From assembly GCF_042680125.1 (NCBI RefSeq), contig NZ_JBHTNY010000045.1: a stretch of DNA of 61,033 nucleotides; one strand, 5' to 3'. Below, one piece after another: positions 7,732 through 17,837 of the stretch. The notes beneath the pieces are model-generated. The model was given only the letters and a program-made list of their open reading frames with translations, did not search any database and was not told where the DNA came from. Every line of letters starts with the position of its first letter. Positions within the stretch are counted from its first letter, which is position 1. Both the position numbers and the translations under genes were made by a program. Source of the DNA: Robinsoniella peoriensis. Its GTDB lineage: Bacteria; Bacillota; Clostridia; Lachnospirales; Lachnospiraceae.

Positions 7732-9726
7732 ATGAAACAGAGAATCGACGAACTTAAAGAACAGATCAATTACCACGCAGATCGTTATTACAACATGGAT
7801 GCACCGGAAATTAGCGACTATGAATATGATCAGCTGATGCAGGAATTAAAGAAGATTGAAGCAGAGAATCCGGAGCTGGTGACTCCGGATTCCCCCACGC
7901 AGAAAGTGGGTGGGAGTGCAAAGAGGGAAGCCGGAATACTTGTGAAACACAGGGTTCCCATGTTAAGCCTTCAGGATGTCTTTTCCAAAGAAGATGTAAT
8001 CCAGTTTGTAGAGGACATGAGGCAGCAGCTTCAGGAGCCTGAATTTGTGGTTGAAACGAAGATTGATGGTCTGTCCATGGCTCTGCGCTACACGGATGGT
8101 GTTCTTACTACAGCCATTACCAGAGGGGATGGGGTAACTCAGGGAGAGGATGTAACGGAAAATGCAAAAGTAATCAAAGATGTGAAGAAAAAACTGAAAC
8201 ATCCGATTCCTTATCTGGAAATCCGTGGAGAGGTCTACATGACCAATGCTGCTTTTGACCAGGTGAATGAGAAGCAGGAAATACTGGGTAAGAAGCCGTT
8301 TGCCAATCCGAGAAACTGTGCAGCGGGAACCCTGCGTCAGTTAGAGAGCAAGGTGACGAAAGAGCGGAATCTTTCTATGTTTATCTTTAACATCCAGGAA
8401 ACCCAGGGAAGGACATTTGAAACCCACACAGAAGGGTACGAATACCTGAAAAGTAATGGCATTAAGGTAATTGACCAATATACGATCTGCCATACAGGGG
8501 AAGAAGTCTGGGCAGCCATTGAGAAAATAGGTGAGCTGCGGGGATCTCTGGCTTATGACATTGACGGAGCGGTAGTGAAAATTAACCGGCTTTCTGACAG
8601 GGAAACCCTTGGCAGCACATCGAAAGTGCCAAGGTGGGCAGTAGCTTATAAATACCCTCCGGAAGAAAAAGAAACCGTGCTGCAGGAAATTGAACTCTCG
8701 GTAGGAAGAACCGGAAGAATCACACCTACGGCAATCTTTGAACCCGTCAGGCTATGCGGAACCAGTGTGGCAAGAGCGACGCTGCATAATCAGGACTTTA
8801 TTGATGAATTGGACATAAGGATTGGAGATTCCATTGTCGTTTATAAATCTGGAGAAATTATTCCAAAGATAAAATATGTTGTAAAGGAAAAAAGGCCGGA
8901 AGGTGCCATGCGTTATGTGCTGCCGGATGTATGCCCTGTCTGTGGCTCTCCGGCTGTCCGGGAAAAAGATACGGCGGATATCAAATGTACCGGCGCCAAC
9001 TGCCCGGCACAGCTGGAACGGCACATCATTAATTTTGTGGGCAGGGATGCCATGGATATAAAAGGCTTTGGCGAAAGTTATATTATGGAACTTGTCCGGC
9101 AGGGATATCTGAAAAATGTCGCAGATATCTTTGTGCTTAAAGATCACAGAGACGAAATGATAGAAGCCGGAATCATCGGAAAAGAGAAAAATACGGATAA
9201 ATTACTGGCGATGATTGAAGAAGCAAAAAAGAATGAACCACAGCGCCTGCTCTCCGGACTGGGGATTGCAAATGTAGGCAAGGCAACGGCAAGGGAGCTG
9301 ATGCGTCATTTTGGTTCCATTGACCGGTTAAAAGAGGCTACTTTAGAGGAGCTGGTTGCAGTCTCCGATATTGGAGAAATCAGTGCCGTATCCATCCGCC
9401 GATTCTTTGATGACCCGGTAAATCAGGAAGTGATGGAGAGACTGCGGGAATACGGCGTAAACATGACTGCAGAAGAGGAAGATGGGGATGATTTGTTTGC
9501 GGGCATGACCTTTGTGGTAACGGGGACACTTCCTACACTTGGAAGGACAGAGGCAAGTGAACTGATTCAGAAGCACGGCGGAAAAGTCTCCGGTTCTGTT
9601 TCGAAAAAAACATCCTATGTTCTGGCTGGAGAAAATGCCGGAAGCAAGCTGACGAAAGCACAGGACCTGGGAATACCTGTGATTTCCGAAGAACAATTGA
9701 ATGAAATGTTAGCCGGAGAGAAATAA
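7732..9726 (+). CDS. ligA: NAD-dependent DNA ligase LigA
   Basis: 664 residues, full length for the family. The adenylation lysine is in KIDG (Lys about 110), followed by the nucleotidyltransferase motifs (DIDGAVVKIN near 276), OB fold, four-cysteine zinc finger (CPVCGSP...CTGANCP near 403-425), helix-hairpin-helix region, and a C-terminal BRCT domain (about 590-664). It seals nicks in replication and repair using NAD. GAGAGG precedes the ATG. Likely monocistronic, with its own terminator. Confidence 0.97.
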   Translation: MKQRIDELKEQINYHADRYYNMDAPEISDYEYDQLMQELKKIEAENPELVTPDSPTQKVGGSAKREAGILVKHRVPMLSLQDVFSKEDVIQFVEDMRQQLQEPEFVVETKIDGLSMALRYTDGVLTTAITRGDGVTQGEDVTENAKVIKDVKKKLKHPIPYLEIRGEVYMTNAAFDQVNEKQEILGKKPFANPRNCAAGTLRQLESKVTKERNLSMFIFNIQETQGRTFETHTEGYEYLKSNGIKVIDQYTICHTGEEVWAAIEKIGELRGSLAYDIDGAVVKINRLSDRETLGSTSKVPRWAVAYKYPPEEKETVLQEIELSVGRTGRITPTAIFEPVRLCGTSVARATLHNQDFIDELDIRIGDSIVVYKSGEIIPKIKYVVKEKRPEGAMRYVLPDVCPVCGSPAVREKDTADIKCTGANCPAQLERHIINFVGRDAMDIKGFGESYIMELVRQGYLKNVADIFVLKDHRDEMIEAGIIGKEKNTDKLLAMIEEAKKNEPQRLLSGLGIANVGKATARELMRHFGSIDRLKEATLEELVAVSDIGEISAVSIRRFFDDPVNQEVMERLREYGVNMTAEEEDGDDLFAGMTFVVTGTLPTLGRTEASELIQKHGGKVSGSVSKKTSYVLAGENAGSKLTKAQDLGIPVISEEQLNEMLAGEK

Positions 9727-9745
9727 TAATTATAAACGAATCTGC

Positions 9746-9786
9746 GGGATGGAAGCCTTCACATCAGACAGGCATCCATCCCTTTT
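9746..9786 (+). terminator. Terminator of ligA
   Basis: Stem GGGATGGA/TCCATCCC extended by GCCT/AGGC across a mismatch, followed by TTTT. Confidence 0.8.
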
Positions 9787-9854
9787 GTGTATTAAAAAAG
9801 AATGTATGAGAATAGACTTTCTAAATTATTTATGAATATTTTACACTTGCTTCG

Positions 9855-9883
9855 TTGACAATTCAGAATACTTCACCTAAGAT
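9855..9883 (+). promoter_or_regulatory. ftsH promoter
   Basis: TTGACA (9855-9860), 17-bp spacer, TAAGAT (9878-9883): a good housekeeping-sigma promoter about 70 bp before the ftsH start. Confidence 0.7.
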
Positions 9884-9954
9884 AGACTTTATATTAATAA
9901 TTAACCCAAGATAAAAGATTGATGTCTTTTATATCAGATAAGGAGGAAAGGATT

Positions 9955-11805
9955 ATGAAAGAAGTAAAACCGTCAAAAAAGCCTCTTATTTTTTATTATG
10001 TTACAGCAGTGATAGTCATATTTTTATTAAATGGGCTTTTATTTCCAAAACTGCTGTCTCCCAAAGTTCAGGATGTGGATTATGGGACATTTTTGGAGAT
10101 GATGAATAACAAGCAGATTAATGAAGTGGAAGTCTCCAGTGACGAAATATTATTCTCGGACAAAGCAGAAAAGCCTAATTATTATCGGACCGGTGCTATG
10201 AATGATCCTCAGCTGGTTGACAGACTGTACAGTTCCGGAGCCAAGTTTTCCCAGGAAATCGTTCAGCAGATGTCACCGATTCTGAGTTTTCTGCTTACCT
10301 GGATACTGCCAATTGTTCTGCTCTATGGAATTGGAACTTTCTTTATCAAAAAGATGATGGGAAAGGTTGGTGCCGGAGGTGGAATGGGAAATGCCATGTC
10401 CTTTGGGAAAAGCAATGCCAAAGTGTATGTAGAGTCCACAACGGGTATTAAATTTGCAGATGTGGCAGGTGAGGATGAGGCTAAAGAAATTCTGACAGAA
10501 ATCGTTGATTTCCTGCATAATCCGGCTAAGTATACCGAGATTGGTGCAACCATGCCAAAAGGTGCACTGCTGGTAGGACCTCCGGGTACTGGTAAAACGC
10601 TGCTTGCAAAAGCAGTTGCAGGGGAAGCCAGTGTTCCGTTTTTCTCAATTTCCGGTTCGGAATTTGTGGAAATGTTTGTAGGTATGGGGGCGGCAAAGGT
10701 TCGTGACCTCTTTAAACAGGCATATGAAAAAGCACCATGTATCGTATTTATCGATGAGATTGATACGATTGGTAAAAAACGTGATAATGGCGGAATGGGT
10801 GGTAATGATGAAAGAGAACAGACCTTAAATCAGCTTCTCACCGAGATGGATGGTTTTGACGGCAGAAAAGGCGTTATTATTCTGGCGGCAACAAACAGAC
10901 CGGATTCGCTGGATCCGGCACTTTTAAGACCGGGACGATTTGACCGCAGAGTTCCGGTGGAACTTCCAGATTTAAAGGGAAGGGAAGATATCCTGAAGGT
11001 ACATGCCAGGAAGATAAAGATATCGGATGATGTGGACTTTAATGCAATTGCCAGAATGGCATCGGGAGCATCCGGTGCAGAACTTGCCAATATGATCAAT
11101 GAAGGAGCACTCCGTGCAGTCAGGGATGGCAGAAAGTTTGTCAGCCAGAGAGATTTAGAGGAAAGCGTGGAGGTAGTAATAGCAGGTTATCAGAAGAAGA
11201 ACAAGGTATTGTCGGATAAGGAAAAACTGATAGTCTCTTATCATGAAATCGGACATGCGCTGGTTGCTGCAAAACAGAACCACTCGGCTCCGGTTACCAA
11301 GATTACGATTATTCCGAGAACATCAGGTGCCCTTGGCTACACCATGCAGGTGGATGAAGGGGAACACAACCTGATGACGAAAGCGGAAATAGAAAATAAA
11401 ATCGCAACTTTTACAGGCGGGCGTGTGGCAGAGGAACTGGTATTTCACTCGGTCACTACAGGAGCTTCCAACGATATTGAGCAGGCAACGAAACTTGCAA
11501 GGGCAATGATCACCAGATTCGGAATGTCTGATGAATTTGACATGGTGGCATTGGAAACTGTCCAGAATCAATATTTGGGCGGTGATACTTCTCTTATGTG
11601 TTCTGGTGATACGGCAGCTGTGGTGGACAAAAAAGTTGTGGAGGTAGTACGGGAACAGCACGGGAAGGCAAGAAAAATTATAGAAGAGAATATTGGCAAG
11701 CTGCATGAACTTGCAAAACATCTCTATGATCAGGAAACCATTACCGGAGAGGAATTCATGAGAATTCTGGAGGGCAGGGAGGCAGAATTGCCGGTGCAGC
11801 CTTAA
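9955..11805 (+). CDS. ftsH: ATP-dependent zinc metalloprotease FtsH
   Basis: 616 residues from the ATG at 9955 (AAGGAGG 8 nt before); an in-frame ATG at 9919 has no ribosome site. Two membrane segments (about 10-30 and 102-125), AAA+ module with Walker A GPPGTGKT near 207, Walker B FIDEID near 264 and the second region of homology (RPGRFDRRV near 325), then the M41 protease domain. The zinc site reads HEIGH near 430, where most FtsH proteins have HEAGH; the HExxH ligands are intact. It degrades membrane and short-lived cytosolic proteins. The short C-terminus ends soon after the protease fold. Not located beside tilS/hpt, so this may be an additional ftsH copy. Confidence 0.93.
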   Translation: MKEVKPSKKPLIFYYVTAVIVIFLLNGLLFPKLLSPKVQDVDYGTFLEMMNNKQINEVEVSSDEILFSDKAEKPNYYRTGAMNDPQLVDRLYSSGAKFSQEIVQQMSPILSFLLTWILPIVLLYGIGTFFIKKMMGKVGAGGGMGNAMSFGKSNAKVYVESTTGIKFADVAGEDEAKEILTEIVDFLHNPAKYTEIGATMPKGALLVGPPGTGKTLLAKAVAGEASVPFFSISGSEFVEMFVGMGAAKVRDLFKQAYEKAPCIVFIDEIDTIGKKRDNGGMGGNDEREQTLNQLLTEMDGFDGRKGVIILAATNRPDSLDPALLRPGRFDRRVPVELPDLKGREDILKVHARKIKISDDVDFNAIARMASGASGAELANMINEGALRAVRDGRKFVSQRDLEESVEVVIAGYQKKNKVLSDKEKLIVSYHEIGHALVAAKQNHSAPVTKITIIPRTSGALGYTMQVDEGEHNLMTKAEIENKIATFTGGRVAEELVFHSVTTGASNDIEQATKLARAMITRFGMSDEFDMVALETVQNQYLGGDTSLMCSGDTAAVVDKKVVEVVREQHGKARKIIEENIGKLHELAKHLYDQETITGEEFMRILEGREAELPVQP

Positions 11806-11831
11806 GCAGCAGCCCTGGGAAATCATATAAG

Positions 11832-11869
11832 AAATAAAAAAGCGATCGTAGTTTATCGCTTTTTTATTT
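11832..11869. terminator. Bidirectional terminator, ftsH / tetR
   Basis: Perfect 15-bp stem (11832-11846 with 11855-11869) with A-run on one side and T-run on the other, shared by convergent ftsH and the TetR gene, whose stop codon lies within it. Confidence 0.85.
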
Positions 11870-12463
11870 GCTGTGTTTTCCGATAATGTGTCGGATGTCA
11901 TCATAAATATAGGGTTTTATCACCTCAATAGGAGCAGGCTGGTCATATAGTATGGGACTGTATATACTGCCGCTTACCAGTTCAATGATCATATAGATCA
12001 TGATTTCAGGCTCCTTAAAAGTTCTTCCGGATTCTGCCAGAATCTGTTCGTAGAGCTCATATACATTTTTATCGTAATCGTTATCCATTCTTGTCATGGC
12101 ATTTTTGAAGATACCCCAGCTTAAATGCTTGGCAATTAAAAACAGCAGGGATTTGTCTGCAACCAGGTGGTCAATGATATTGTCTACCATGAAGATCATC
12201 TGCTCTTCAAAGGCTTCAAAATTCTTCGTCTTCATTTCCTCATAGGAGGAACTTAACAATTGATTTGCCTTATGGGAAATTAATTTGTTGCGCAGGTCAT
12301 ATTTATCCGTAAAATACAAATAAAAGGTTCCCTTGGCTACCCCGGCCTTCTCTACAATATCGGCAATGGATGTCTTTTGAATACCCTTTGTGATGAACAA
12401 GTCAAAGGCGGTGTTTAACAGGGCATCTTTTTTTTGCTTTTTATTACTCTCTAATTTACTCAT
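11864..12463 (-). CDS. TetR-family transcriptional regulator
   Basis: 199 residues from the ATG at 12463 (AGGAG with 8-nt spacing; the in-frame ATG at 12472 abuts the ribosome site). N-terminal TetR helix-turn-helix about 10-55 (TSIADIVEKAGVAKGTFYLYFTDK), then a helical ligand domain. Divergent from the MMPL exporter. Three TGACTA-N3-GTCA palindromes in the shared region overlap both promoters, so it very likely represses itself and the exporter-repeat protein operon. Inducer unknown. Confidence 0.87.
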   Translation of the reverse strand: MSKLESNKKQKKDALLNTAFDLFITKGIQKTSIADIVEKAGVAKGTFYLYFTDKYDLRNKLISHKANQLLSSSYEEMKTKNFEAFEEQMIFMVDNIIDHLVADKSLLFLIAKHLSWGIFKNAMTRMDNDYDKNVYELYEQILAESGRTFKEPEIMIYMIIELVSGSIYSPILYDQPAPIEVIKPYIYDDIRHIIGKHSK

Positions 12464-12513
12464 CAAAATCATCTCCTTCGCATAGAAGTGTTACAATCAT
12501 TATTCTATAGAAA

Positions 12514-12633
12514 TGACTAAAAGTCAATGGGACAAATTCTATTTCTAAAAGAATTGTAAAATTTATACTCAAAAGATTGACTAATGGTCACTTTTATAGT
12601 ATAACATGTTTGAAAGTAAATGACTAGTGGTCA
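12514..12633. promoter_or_regulatory. Divergent promoters with three TetR operators
   Basis: TGACTA-N3-GTCA occurs at 12514-12526, 12578-12590 and 12621-12633. The exporter promoter is TTGACT (12577-12582), 17 bp, TATAAC (12600-12605), so the second operator covers its -35 and the third lies just downstream of its -10. On the minus strand, TTGACT within the first operator followed after 17 bp by AATAAT forms the tetR promoter. This is a clear repressor layout. Confidence 0.85.
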
Positions 12634-12662
12634 TTTAAATGAAAGAAGGAGATGTAAAAAGG

Positions 12663-14741
12663 ATGATGATTAAGATTGGCAAAAAGATTGTAAAGTTTCG
12701 TATTCCTATTTTTATACTATCCCTTCTGCTGTTGATACCGGCAGGGATTGGTTATCTGAACACAAGAATCAATTATGATATCCTGAGCTATCTTCCAAAC
12801 CACCTGGAGACAGTAAAAGGACAGGATATTATGGTAGATGAGTTTGGCATGGGTGCATTTTCCATGGTGATTGTGGAAGATATGGAGCCAAAAGATGTGG
12901 TAAAGCTAAAAGAAGAGATTAAAAATGTGGATCATGTGAAGGATGTACTCTGGTATGACAGCATTATGGATATTACCTTTCCCATAGAGATGCTGCCGGA
13001 CAGTATTCGGGAGGCATTTAACCAGGGTAATGCTACGATGATGATCGCATTGTTTGATGACACCACTTCTGCGGACAACACGATGAAAGCGGTAAGTGAG
13101 ATGCGTACCCTCTGTTCTAAGCAGTGTTTTATCAGCGGAATGTCCGGTGTGGTTACAGACATAAAGAATCTCTCTCTGCAGGAAATGCCGGTTTACGTGG
13201 TAATTGCCGCACTCTTATCCCTGTTGGTGTTAAGCCTGACTATGGAATCTTTTGTTGTACCGGTATTATTTTTATTCAGTATCGGAGCAGCGATTGTTTA
13301 TAACCTGGGCAGTAATGTGTTCCTGGGGCAGATCTCCTATATCACCCAGGCATTGACAGCGGTGTTACAGTTGGGAGTTACCATGGATTATTCCATTTTC
13401 CTGTTAAACACATATGAGGAAAACAAGATACGGTTTGAAGGAGATAAGAATCGTGCAATGGCACATGCCATATCCAATACATTCAAATCTGTGGCAGGAA
13501 GTTCCGTTACTACGATCGCAGGGTTTGTGGCACTTTGTTTTATGACATTTTCCCTCGGACGTGATATTGGGGTTGTAATGTCAAAAGGTGTTGTAATTGG
13601 CGTTATTTGCTGTGTTACACTGCTGCCTTCCCTGATATTAATATTTGATAAGCCCATTGAAAAGACAAAGCATAAATCCCTGATTCCAAGCCTGGATAAG
13701 ATTTCAGCATTTATTACGAGGCATTATCGGATTTGGATGGTACTGTTTCTCATTCTGATTATACCTGCGGCTTACGGAAATGCGCATACGAAAGTGTATT
13801 ACAATATTGATAAATCACTTCCCCGGGATCTGGCAAGTTCTGTTGCAAATGAAAAACTGGGCGATGAATTTCATATGAATAATGTATATATGGTGCTGCT
13901 GAAGAATGGGCTGGATGTCAAAGATAAACAGGAGATGCTGGATGAGATAGAGAAAGTGGCAGGCGTTAAATGGGCGCTTGGCATGGATTCCTTTGTAGGA
14001 GCCGGAGTGCCGGACGATATGATTCCGGATGACCTTAAGAGCATGCTGAAAAGTGGTCATTATGAGGTCCAGTTTATCTGCTCGGATTATAAGACTGCAA
14101 CGGATGAAGTTAATAAACAGATCGCTGATGTAAATGAGATTGTTAAAAGATATAGTCCGGAATCTATGGTAATAGGAGAAGCACCCCTCACCAAAGATTT
14201 GGCGGATGTAACCGATGTGGATTTGAAAAATGTAAATATTGCTTCCATTGCAGCAATCTTTGTAATAATTATGATTGTGTTTAAATCAATTACGCTCCCG
14301 GTAATTCTGGTATCAGTAATTGAATTTGCAATTTTTGTAAATATGGCGATTCCCTATTATGCCGGTATTACGCTTCCTTTTGTGGCGAGTATTGTAATTG
14401 GTACCATACAGTTGGGAGCTACAGTTGATTATGCCATATTGATGACCAGTAAGTATCAGAGGGAGAGAAGCAGGGGAGCAGGGAAAATGGATGCGATCCG
14501 GACGGCACACCAGTCTTCCATGAAATCTATATTAATCAGCGGGTTCAGTTTCTTCGCAGCAACATTTGGGGTAGGACTTTATTCTAAGATTGATATGATC
14601 AGTTCGATTTGTACACTGCTTTCAAGAGGTGCCATAATCAGTACGGTGGTAGTTATCCTGGTACTGCCCGCAATGTTTGTAGTGTTTGACAAAGTTATTA
14701 TAAACACATCCATTGGATTTAAACCTAAAAAGCAAAAATAA
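12663..14741 (+). CDS. MMPL/RND-family membrane exporter
   Basis: About 692 residues from the ATG at 12663 (AAGGAG upstream; an in-frame ATG at 12639 lacks a ribosome site). Twelve predicted membrane segments in two repeats of 1+5, each with a large extracellular loop (about 30-170 and 380-500), typical of the MMPL branch of RND transporters. The paired GVTMDYSIFLL and GATVDYAILM motifs carry the membrane aspartates expected to relay protons. Likely exports a lipid, peptide or drug-like compound. Same operon as the heptad-repeat secreted protein, under TetR control. Confidence 0.85.
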   Translation: MMIKIGKKIVKFRIPIFILSLLLLIPAGIGYLNTRINYDILSYLPNHLETVKGQDIMVDEFGMGAFSMVIVEDMEPKDVVKLKEEIKNVDHVKDVLWYDSIMDITFPIEMLPDSIREAFNQGNATMMIALFDDTTSADNTMKAVSEMRTLCSKQCFISGMSGVVTDIKNLSLQEMPVYVVIAALLSLLVLSLTMESFVVPVLFLFSIGAAIVYNLGSNVFLGQISYITQALTAVLQLGVTMDYSIFLLNTYEENKIRFEGDKNRAMAHAISNTFKSVAGSSVTTIAGFVALCFMTFSLGRDIGVVMSKGVVIGVICCVTLLPSLILIFDKPIEKTKHKSLIPSLDKISAFITRHYRIWMVLFLILIIPAAYGNAHTKVYYNIDKSLPRDLASSVANEKLGDEFHMNNVYMVLLKNGLDVKDKQEMLDEIEKVAGVKWALGMDSFVGAGVPDDMIPDDLKSMLKSGHYEVQFICSDYKTATDEVNKQIADVNEIVKRYSPESMVIGEAPLTKDLADVTDVDLKNVNIASIAAIFVIIMIVFKSITLPVILVSVIEFAIFVNMAIPYYAGITLPFVASIVIGTIQLGATVDYAILMTSKYQRERSRGAGKMDAIRTAHQSSMKSILISGFSFFAATFGVGLYSKIDMISSICTLLSRGAIISTVVVILVLPAMFVVFDKVIINTSIGFKPKKQK

Positions 14742-14760
14742 GGTGAGGAGGATAAGAATC

Positions 14761-17751
14761 ATGAATAAGAATAGAGTGTTAAAGAAAACATTGGCTGCCG
14801 GTCTAGCTGTTATGGTGGCTGGCAGTACCTGCTGTCTGGACGCAGGAGTGGTATATGCTTCCGATAAGGATGCCGGAAAAAAAGATGGTAAACAGGAAAC
14901 AAAAAAGGTGGAAAACCAGACAGAGGCAAAGCAGGATGTTGATAAAGAAGAAACGGTTTATGTAAAAGCTAAAGCAGATGGCAGTACCGACAAGGTGATT
15001 GTCAGCGACTGGCTGAAAAATTCAGGAACGGATGTGGAAATCCAGGATGCCTCAGATCTGCAGAATATTAAAAATGTTAAAGGTGATGAAACATTTAAAC
15101 AGAATGGCAGCAGCCTTGTCTGGGAAGCGAACGGCAATGATATTTACTACCAGGGAGAGACGGATAAGCCCCTTCCCGTAGAAGTGAAAGTGACATATTA
15201 TCTGGATGAGAAAGAAATCAGCCCGGATGATCTGGCGGGAAAGAGCGGAAAGGTCAGAATCCATTTTTCTTATATCAACCAAGCCAAAGATGGAGAAGTG
15301 TATACGCCATTTACGATGGTGACCGGTATTATTCTTCCGACTGCCAATTTTACCAATGTTCAGGTCACAAACGGAAAGGTAATCTCAGATGGAAGTAATA
15401 ATATCGTAATCGGTATGGGATTCCCCGGGCTGTCAGATTCCCTGAAACTAAAGGATACTGATTTTGGAAAAGATATTGACTTGCCGGATTCCTTTGATGT
15501 AACGGCAGATGCAACCGATTTTACACTGGCTATGACTGCTACGGTTGCTTCAGCAGATACTCTGTCAGAATTTGGACTGGATAAGACAGACAGCCTTGAT
15601 GAATTGAAGGATTCTCTGAATGATATGAAATCTGCGTCGGAAAAGCTGGTAAATGGCAGCGGAGATCTTCTGAAAGGAGTAAAGACGTTAAAGGATGCCT
15701 GCATAGTTCTGAAAGACGGAACCGGCACCGTAAATGAAAAAATGGGAGAACTGGCTGAAGGAATCGGAACCCTGAACAGTAAAAAGGGAGAACTGATTAC
15801 CGGGCTGAATACGTTAAATGATGGGATCGAAACTCTGCACACCGGAGCATCTGACCTGAAAAACGGGATTGGTCAGTATACCGGTGGTGTCGGTACACTT
15901 AGCAGTGGTTTAAGCCAGTATATAAAGGGTGCCAATACACTGTCTGACGGAGCCGTACAATATGTAAATGGAGCAGGAGCCCTTGCAGATGGAACTACCC
16001 GGTATGTGAATGGAGCTAAAAAATTAACAGATGGAGCCGCAAAGTATGCAGATGGGGCAGAACAGGTGGCAGCAGGAGCAATTCAGTATGTTGAAGGCTC
16101 TAAGAAACTGTCATCCGGAATTTTGGGATATGTGACAGGAGCTGACCAGCTGGCAGCAGGAACCGCACAGTATGTGGCGGGAGCAGGAAAAGTGGAAGAG
16201 GGTGCGGCAAAATACGTGGCAGGTGCAACAAACCTTGCTTTAGGTGTTCAGCAGCTGGGGCAAAACGCATCCGGTCTGCCGGACGGAATAACGGGAATTA
16301 ACGGCGGAATCAAAAGCGCAGGAGAAAATGCGGCTAAGTTATCCGAAAATATGGATACTTTATATCAAAAAAGTGACCAATTGGCGTCGGTATTGGAGTC
16401 TATGAGCGGATCAGTAAGCGGATCCGGGAATGCTTCAGGAAATCCGGGCAGCCGGACTGATTCCGTGGGAACAGACCAGTCAGGTGCTATCACAAGCCTG
16501 CAGTCATCGATTGCCCAAAATGAAGAAGTCCTGCGAACCTTAAATGATGTCAGAAGTAAAATTTCTTCCGTTCCTGAACTTTTAAAGTCACAGTTTAGTG
16601 ATGCCTATCAAACTTATTCAGGGGCATTGGATGCAAGTATCCAGGAGATGAACAATAGTATTGAATTACAAAAATCAGTCCTGAATTCCCTGGTTGCCCA
16701 GCAGAATCAGCAACCGGAAAACCAGAAACAGCCTAACCGGTCAAATGAGACAAACCAGTCAAATCAGCCAAACCAAAGCCAGAGTAATGATATTAACGGC
16801 CAGGGCGTCAGCCAGCTGGCGAAGAGTGCCAGAGAACTGGCAAACGGTATTCAGAAAGTATCAGAAGGATCGGAATCTCTGGCAGGGGGATTAGAACAGC
16901 TTGGCGGTTTAAGTGGATTGTTGTCTGAGCAGACAAAAGATCTTCCACAGGCACTAAACGGACTGACAGAAGGCGCTAAAAATCTGACGGCAAACAACCA
17001 GGAATTAACGGACGGAATCTCAGAGCTGCAGAAAAATAACAAAGAGCTCCAGGACGGTGCAGCAGCCGTACAGGCGGGAAGTAAAACGGTAAAAGAAGGA
17101 ACAGCGGAATTAGGTAGCAACGATAAAGCCCTGAAAGACGGAGCTTCAGCTGTATTGGGTGCCGGAAAAGACTTAAGAACCGGAGCAGCAGAATTAAACA
17201 AAGCAGATAAAAACCTGAAAGACGGTGCTGCGCGGATTAAACAGGAAGGGAAAAAATTAAAATCCGGAGCTTCCGATCTGGAAAAGGCCGGAAAAACGGT
17301 AAAAGAAGGGACGAAAGCTCTGACAGATAAGAGCCAGGATTTAAATACCGGTGCGTCAAAACTGTATGACGGCACCAAACAATTAGCAGAGGGAAGCAGC
17401 CGGCTGTCAGCAGGGGCAGCCACACTCAGTGATGGAATCGGAAAGCTTGCAGATGGAAGTACGCAGTTAAAAACAGGAACTGCCGCCTTGGTAAAAGGAG
17501 GCACGGATCTGTCTTCTGGTGTTGGCGAATTGTATGATGGTGCCAAAGATTTAAATAAGGGCATGAAAAAGTTTGATAAAGAGGCAGTGGACAAATTAAA
17601 AGATACGGTTGACGGGGATATTCAGAGTGTCCTGGACAGATTGGATAAAGTTCTGGATGCCGGAAAGGAGTATAAAACTTTCGCCGGCACTGCGGATGAT
17701 AAAGAGAGTAGTGTTAAATTTGTGATTGAAACGGCGGGGGTATCAAAGTAG
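14761..17751 (+). CDS. Secreted heptad-repeat (LxxG) protein, YhgE-like ectodomain
   Basis: 996 residues from the ATG at 14761 (GGAGG 9 nt before). Signal peptide about 1-36, a charged linker, a conserved N-terminal domain (about 60-290), and then two long regions (about 300-525 and 690-960) of seven-residue x-x-x-Leu/Val-x-x-Gly repeats, e.g. LSSG, LADG, LKDG, separated by a Ser/Asn/Gln-rich segment near 545-690. Such repeats form elongated rods in YhgE/Pip-type proteins, which normally end in membrane segments; this one has none and ends VIETAGVSK. It starts 19 bp after the MMPL gene and is probably its extracytoplasmic partner. Confidence 0.75.
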   Translation: MNKNRVLKKTLAAGLAVMVAGSTCCLDAGVVYASDKDAGKKDGKQETKKVENQTEAKQDVDKEETVYVKAKADGSTDKVIVSDWLKNSGTDVEIQDASDLQNIKNVKGDETFKQNGSSLVWEANGNDIYYQGETDKPLPVEVKVTYYLDEKEISPDDLAGKSGKVRIHFSYINQAKDGEVYTPFTMVTGIILPTANFTNVQVTNGKVISDGSNNIVIGMGFPGLSDSLKLKDTDFGKDIDLPDSFDVTADATDFTLAMTATVASADTLSEFGLDKTDSLDELKDSLNDMKSASEKLVNGSGDLLKGVKTLKDACIVLKDGTGTVNEKMGELAEGIGTLNSKKGELITGLNTLNDGIETLHTGASDLKNGIGQYTGGVGTLSSGLSQYIKGANTLSDGAVQYVNGAGALADGTTRYVNGAKKLTDGAAKYADGAEQVAAGAIQYVEGSKKLSSGILGYVTGADQLAAGTAQYVAGAGKVEEGAAKYVAGATNLALGVQQLGQNASGLPDGITGINGGIKSAGENAAKLSENMDTLYQKSDQLASVLESMSGSVSGSGNASGNPGSRTDSVGTDQSGAITSLQSSIAQNEEVLRTLNDVRSKISSVPELLKSQFSDAYQTYSGALDASIQEMNNSIELQKSVLNSLVAQQNQQPENQKQPNRSNETNQSNQPNQSQSNDINGQGVSQLAKSARELANGIQKVSEGSESLAGGLEQLGGLSGLLSEQTKDLPQALNGLTEGAKNLTANNQELTDGISELQKNNKELQDGAAAVQAGSKTVKEGTAELGSNDKALKDGASAVLGAGKDLRTGAAELNKADKNLKDGAARIKQEGKKLKSGASDLEKAGKTVKEGTKALTDKSQDLNTGASKLYDGTKQLAEGSSRLSAGAATLSDGIGKLADGSTQLKTGTAALVKGGTDLSSGVGELYDGAKDLNKGMKKFDKEAVDKLKDTVDGDIQSVLDRLDKVLDAGKEYKTFAGTADDKESSVKFVIETAGVSK

Positions 17752-17803
17752 CAGAATGTTACTGTGAAAATATGTATTGCAGATAAGAAGCGGTGAACAG
17801 AGT

Positions 17804-17837
17804 GAGAATGAGGCTGGCTATTGCCAGCCTCATTCTC
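17804..17837 (+). terminator. Terminator of the MMPL operon
   Basis: Perfect 15-bp G+C-rich stem (17804-17818 with 17823-17837), loop TATT, followed by ATTTCC; a strong hairpin with a short T-run. Confidence 0.75.

Noticed and set aside
16851..17594. 247-residue reading frame on the minus strand
   Set aside because: Ser/Pro/Phe-rich shadow of the heptad-repeat protein; no ribosome site and no family resemblance.
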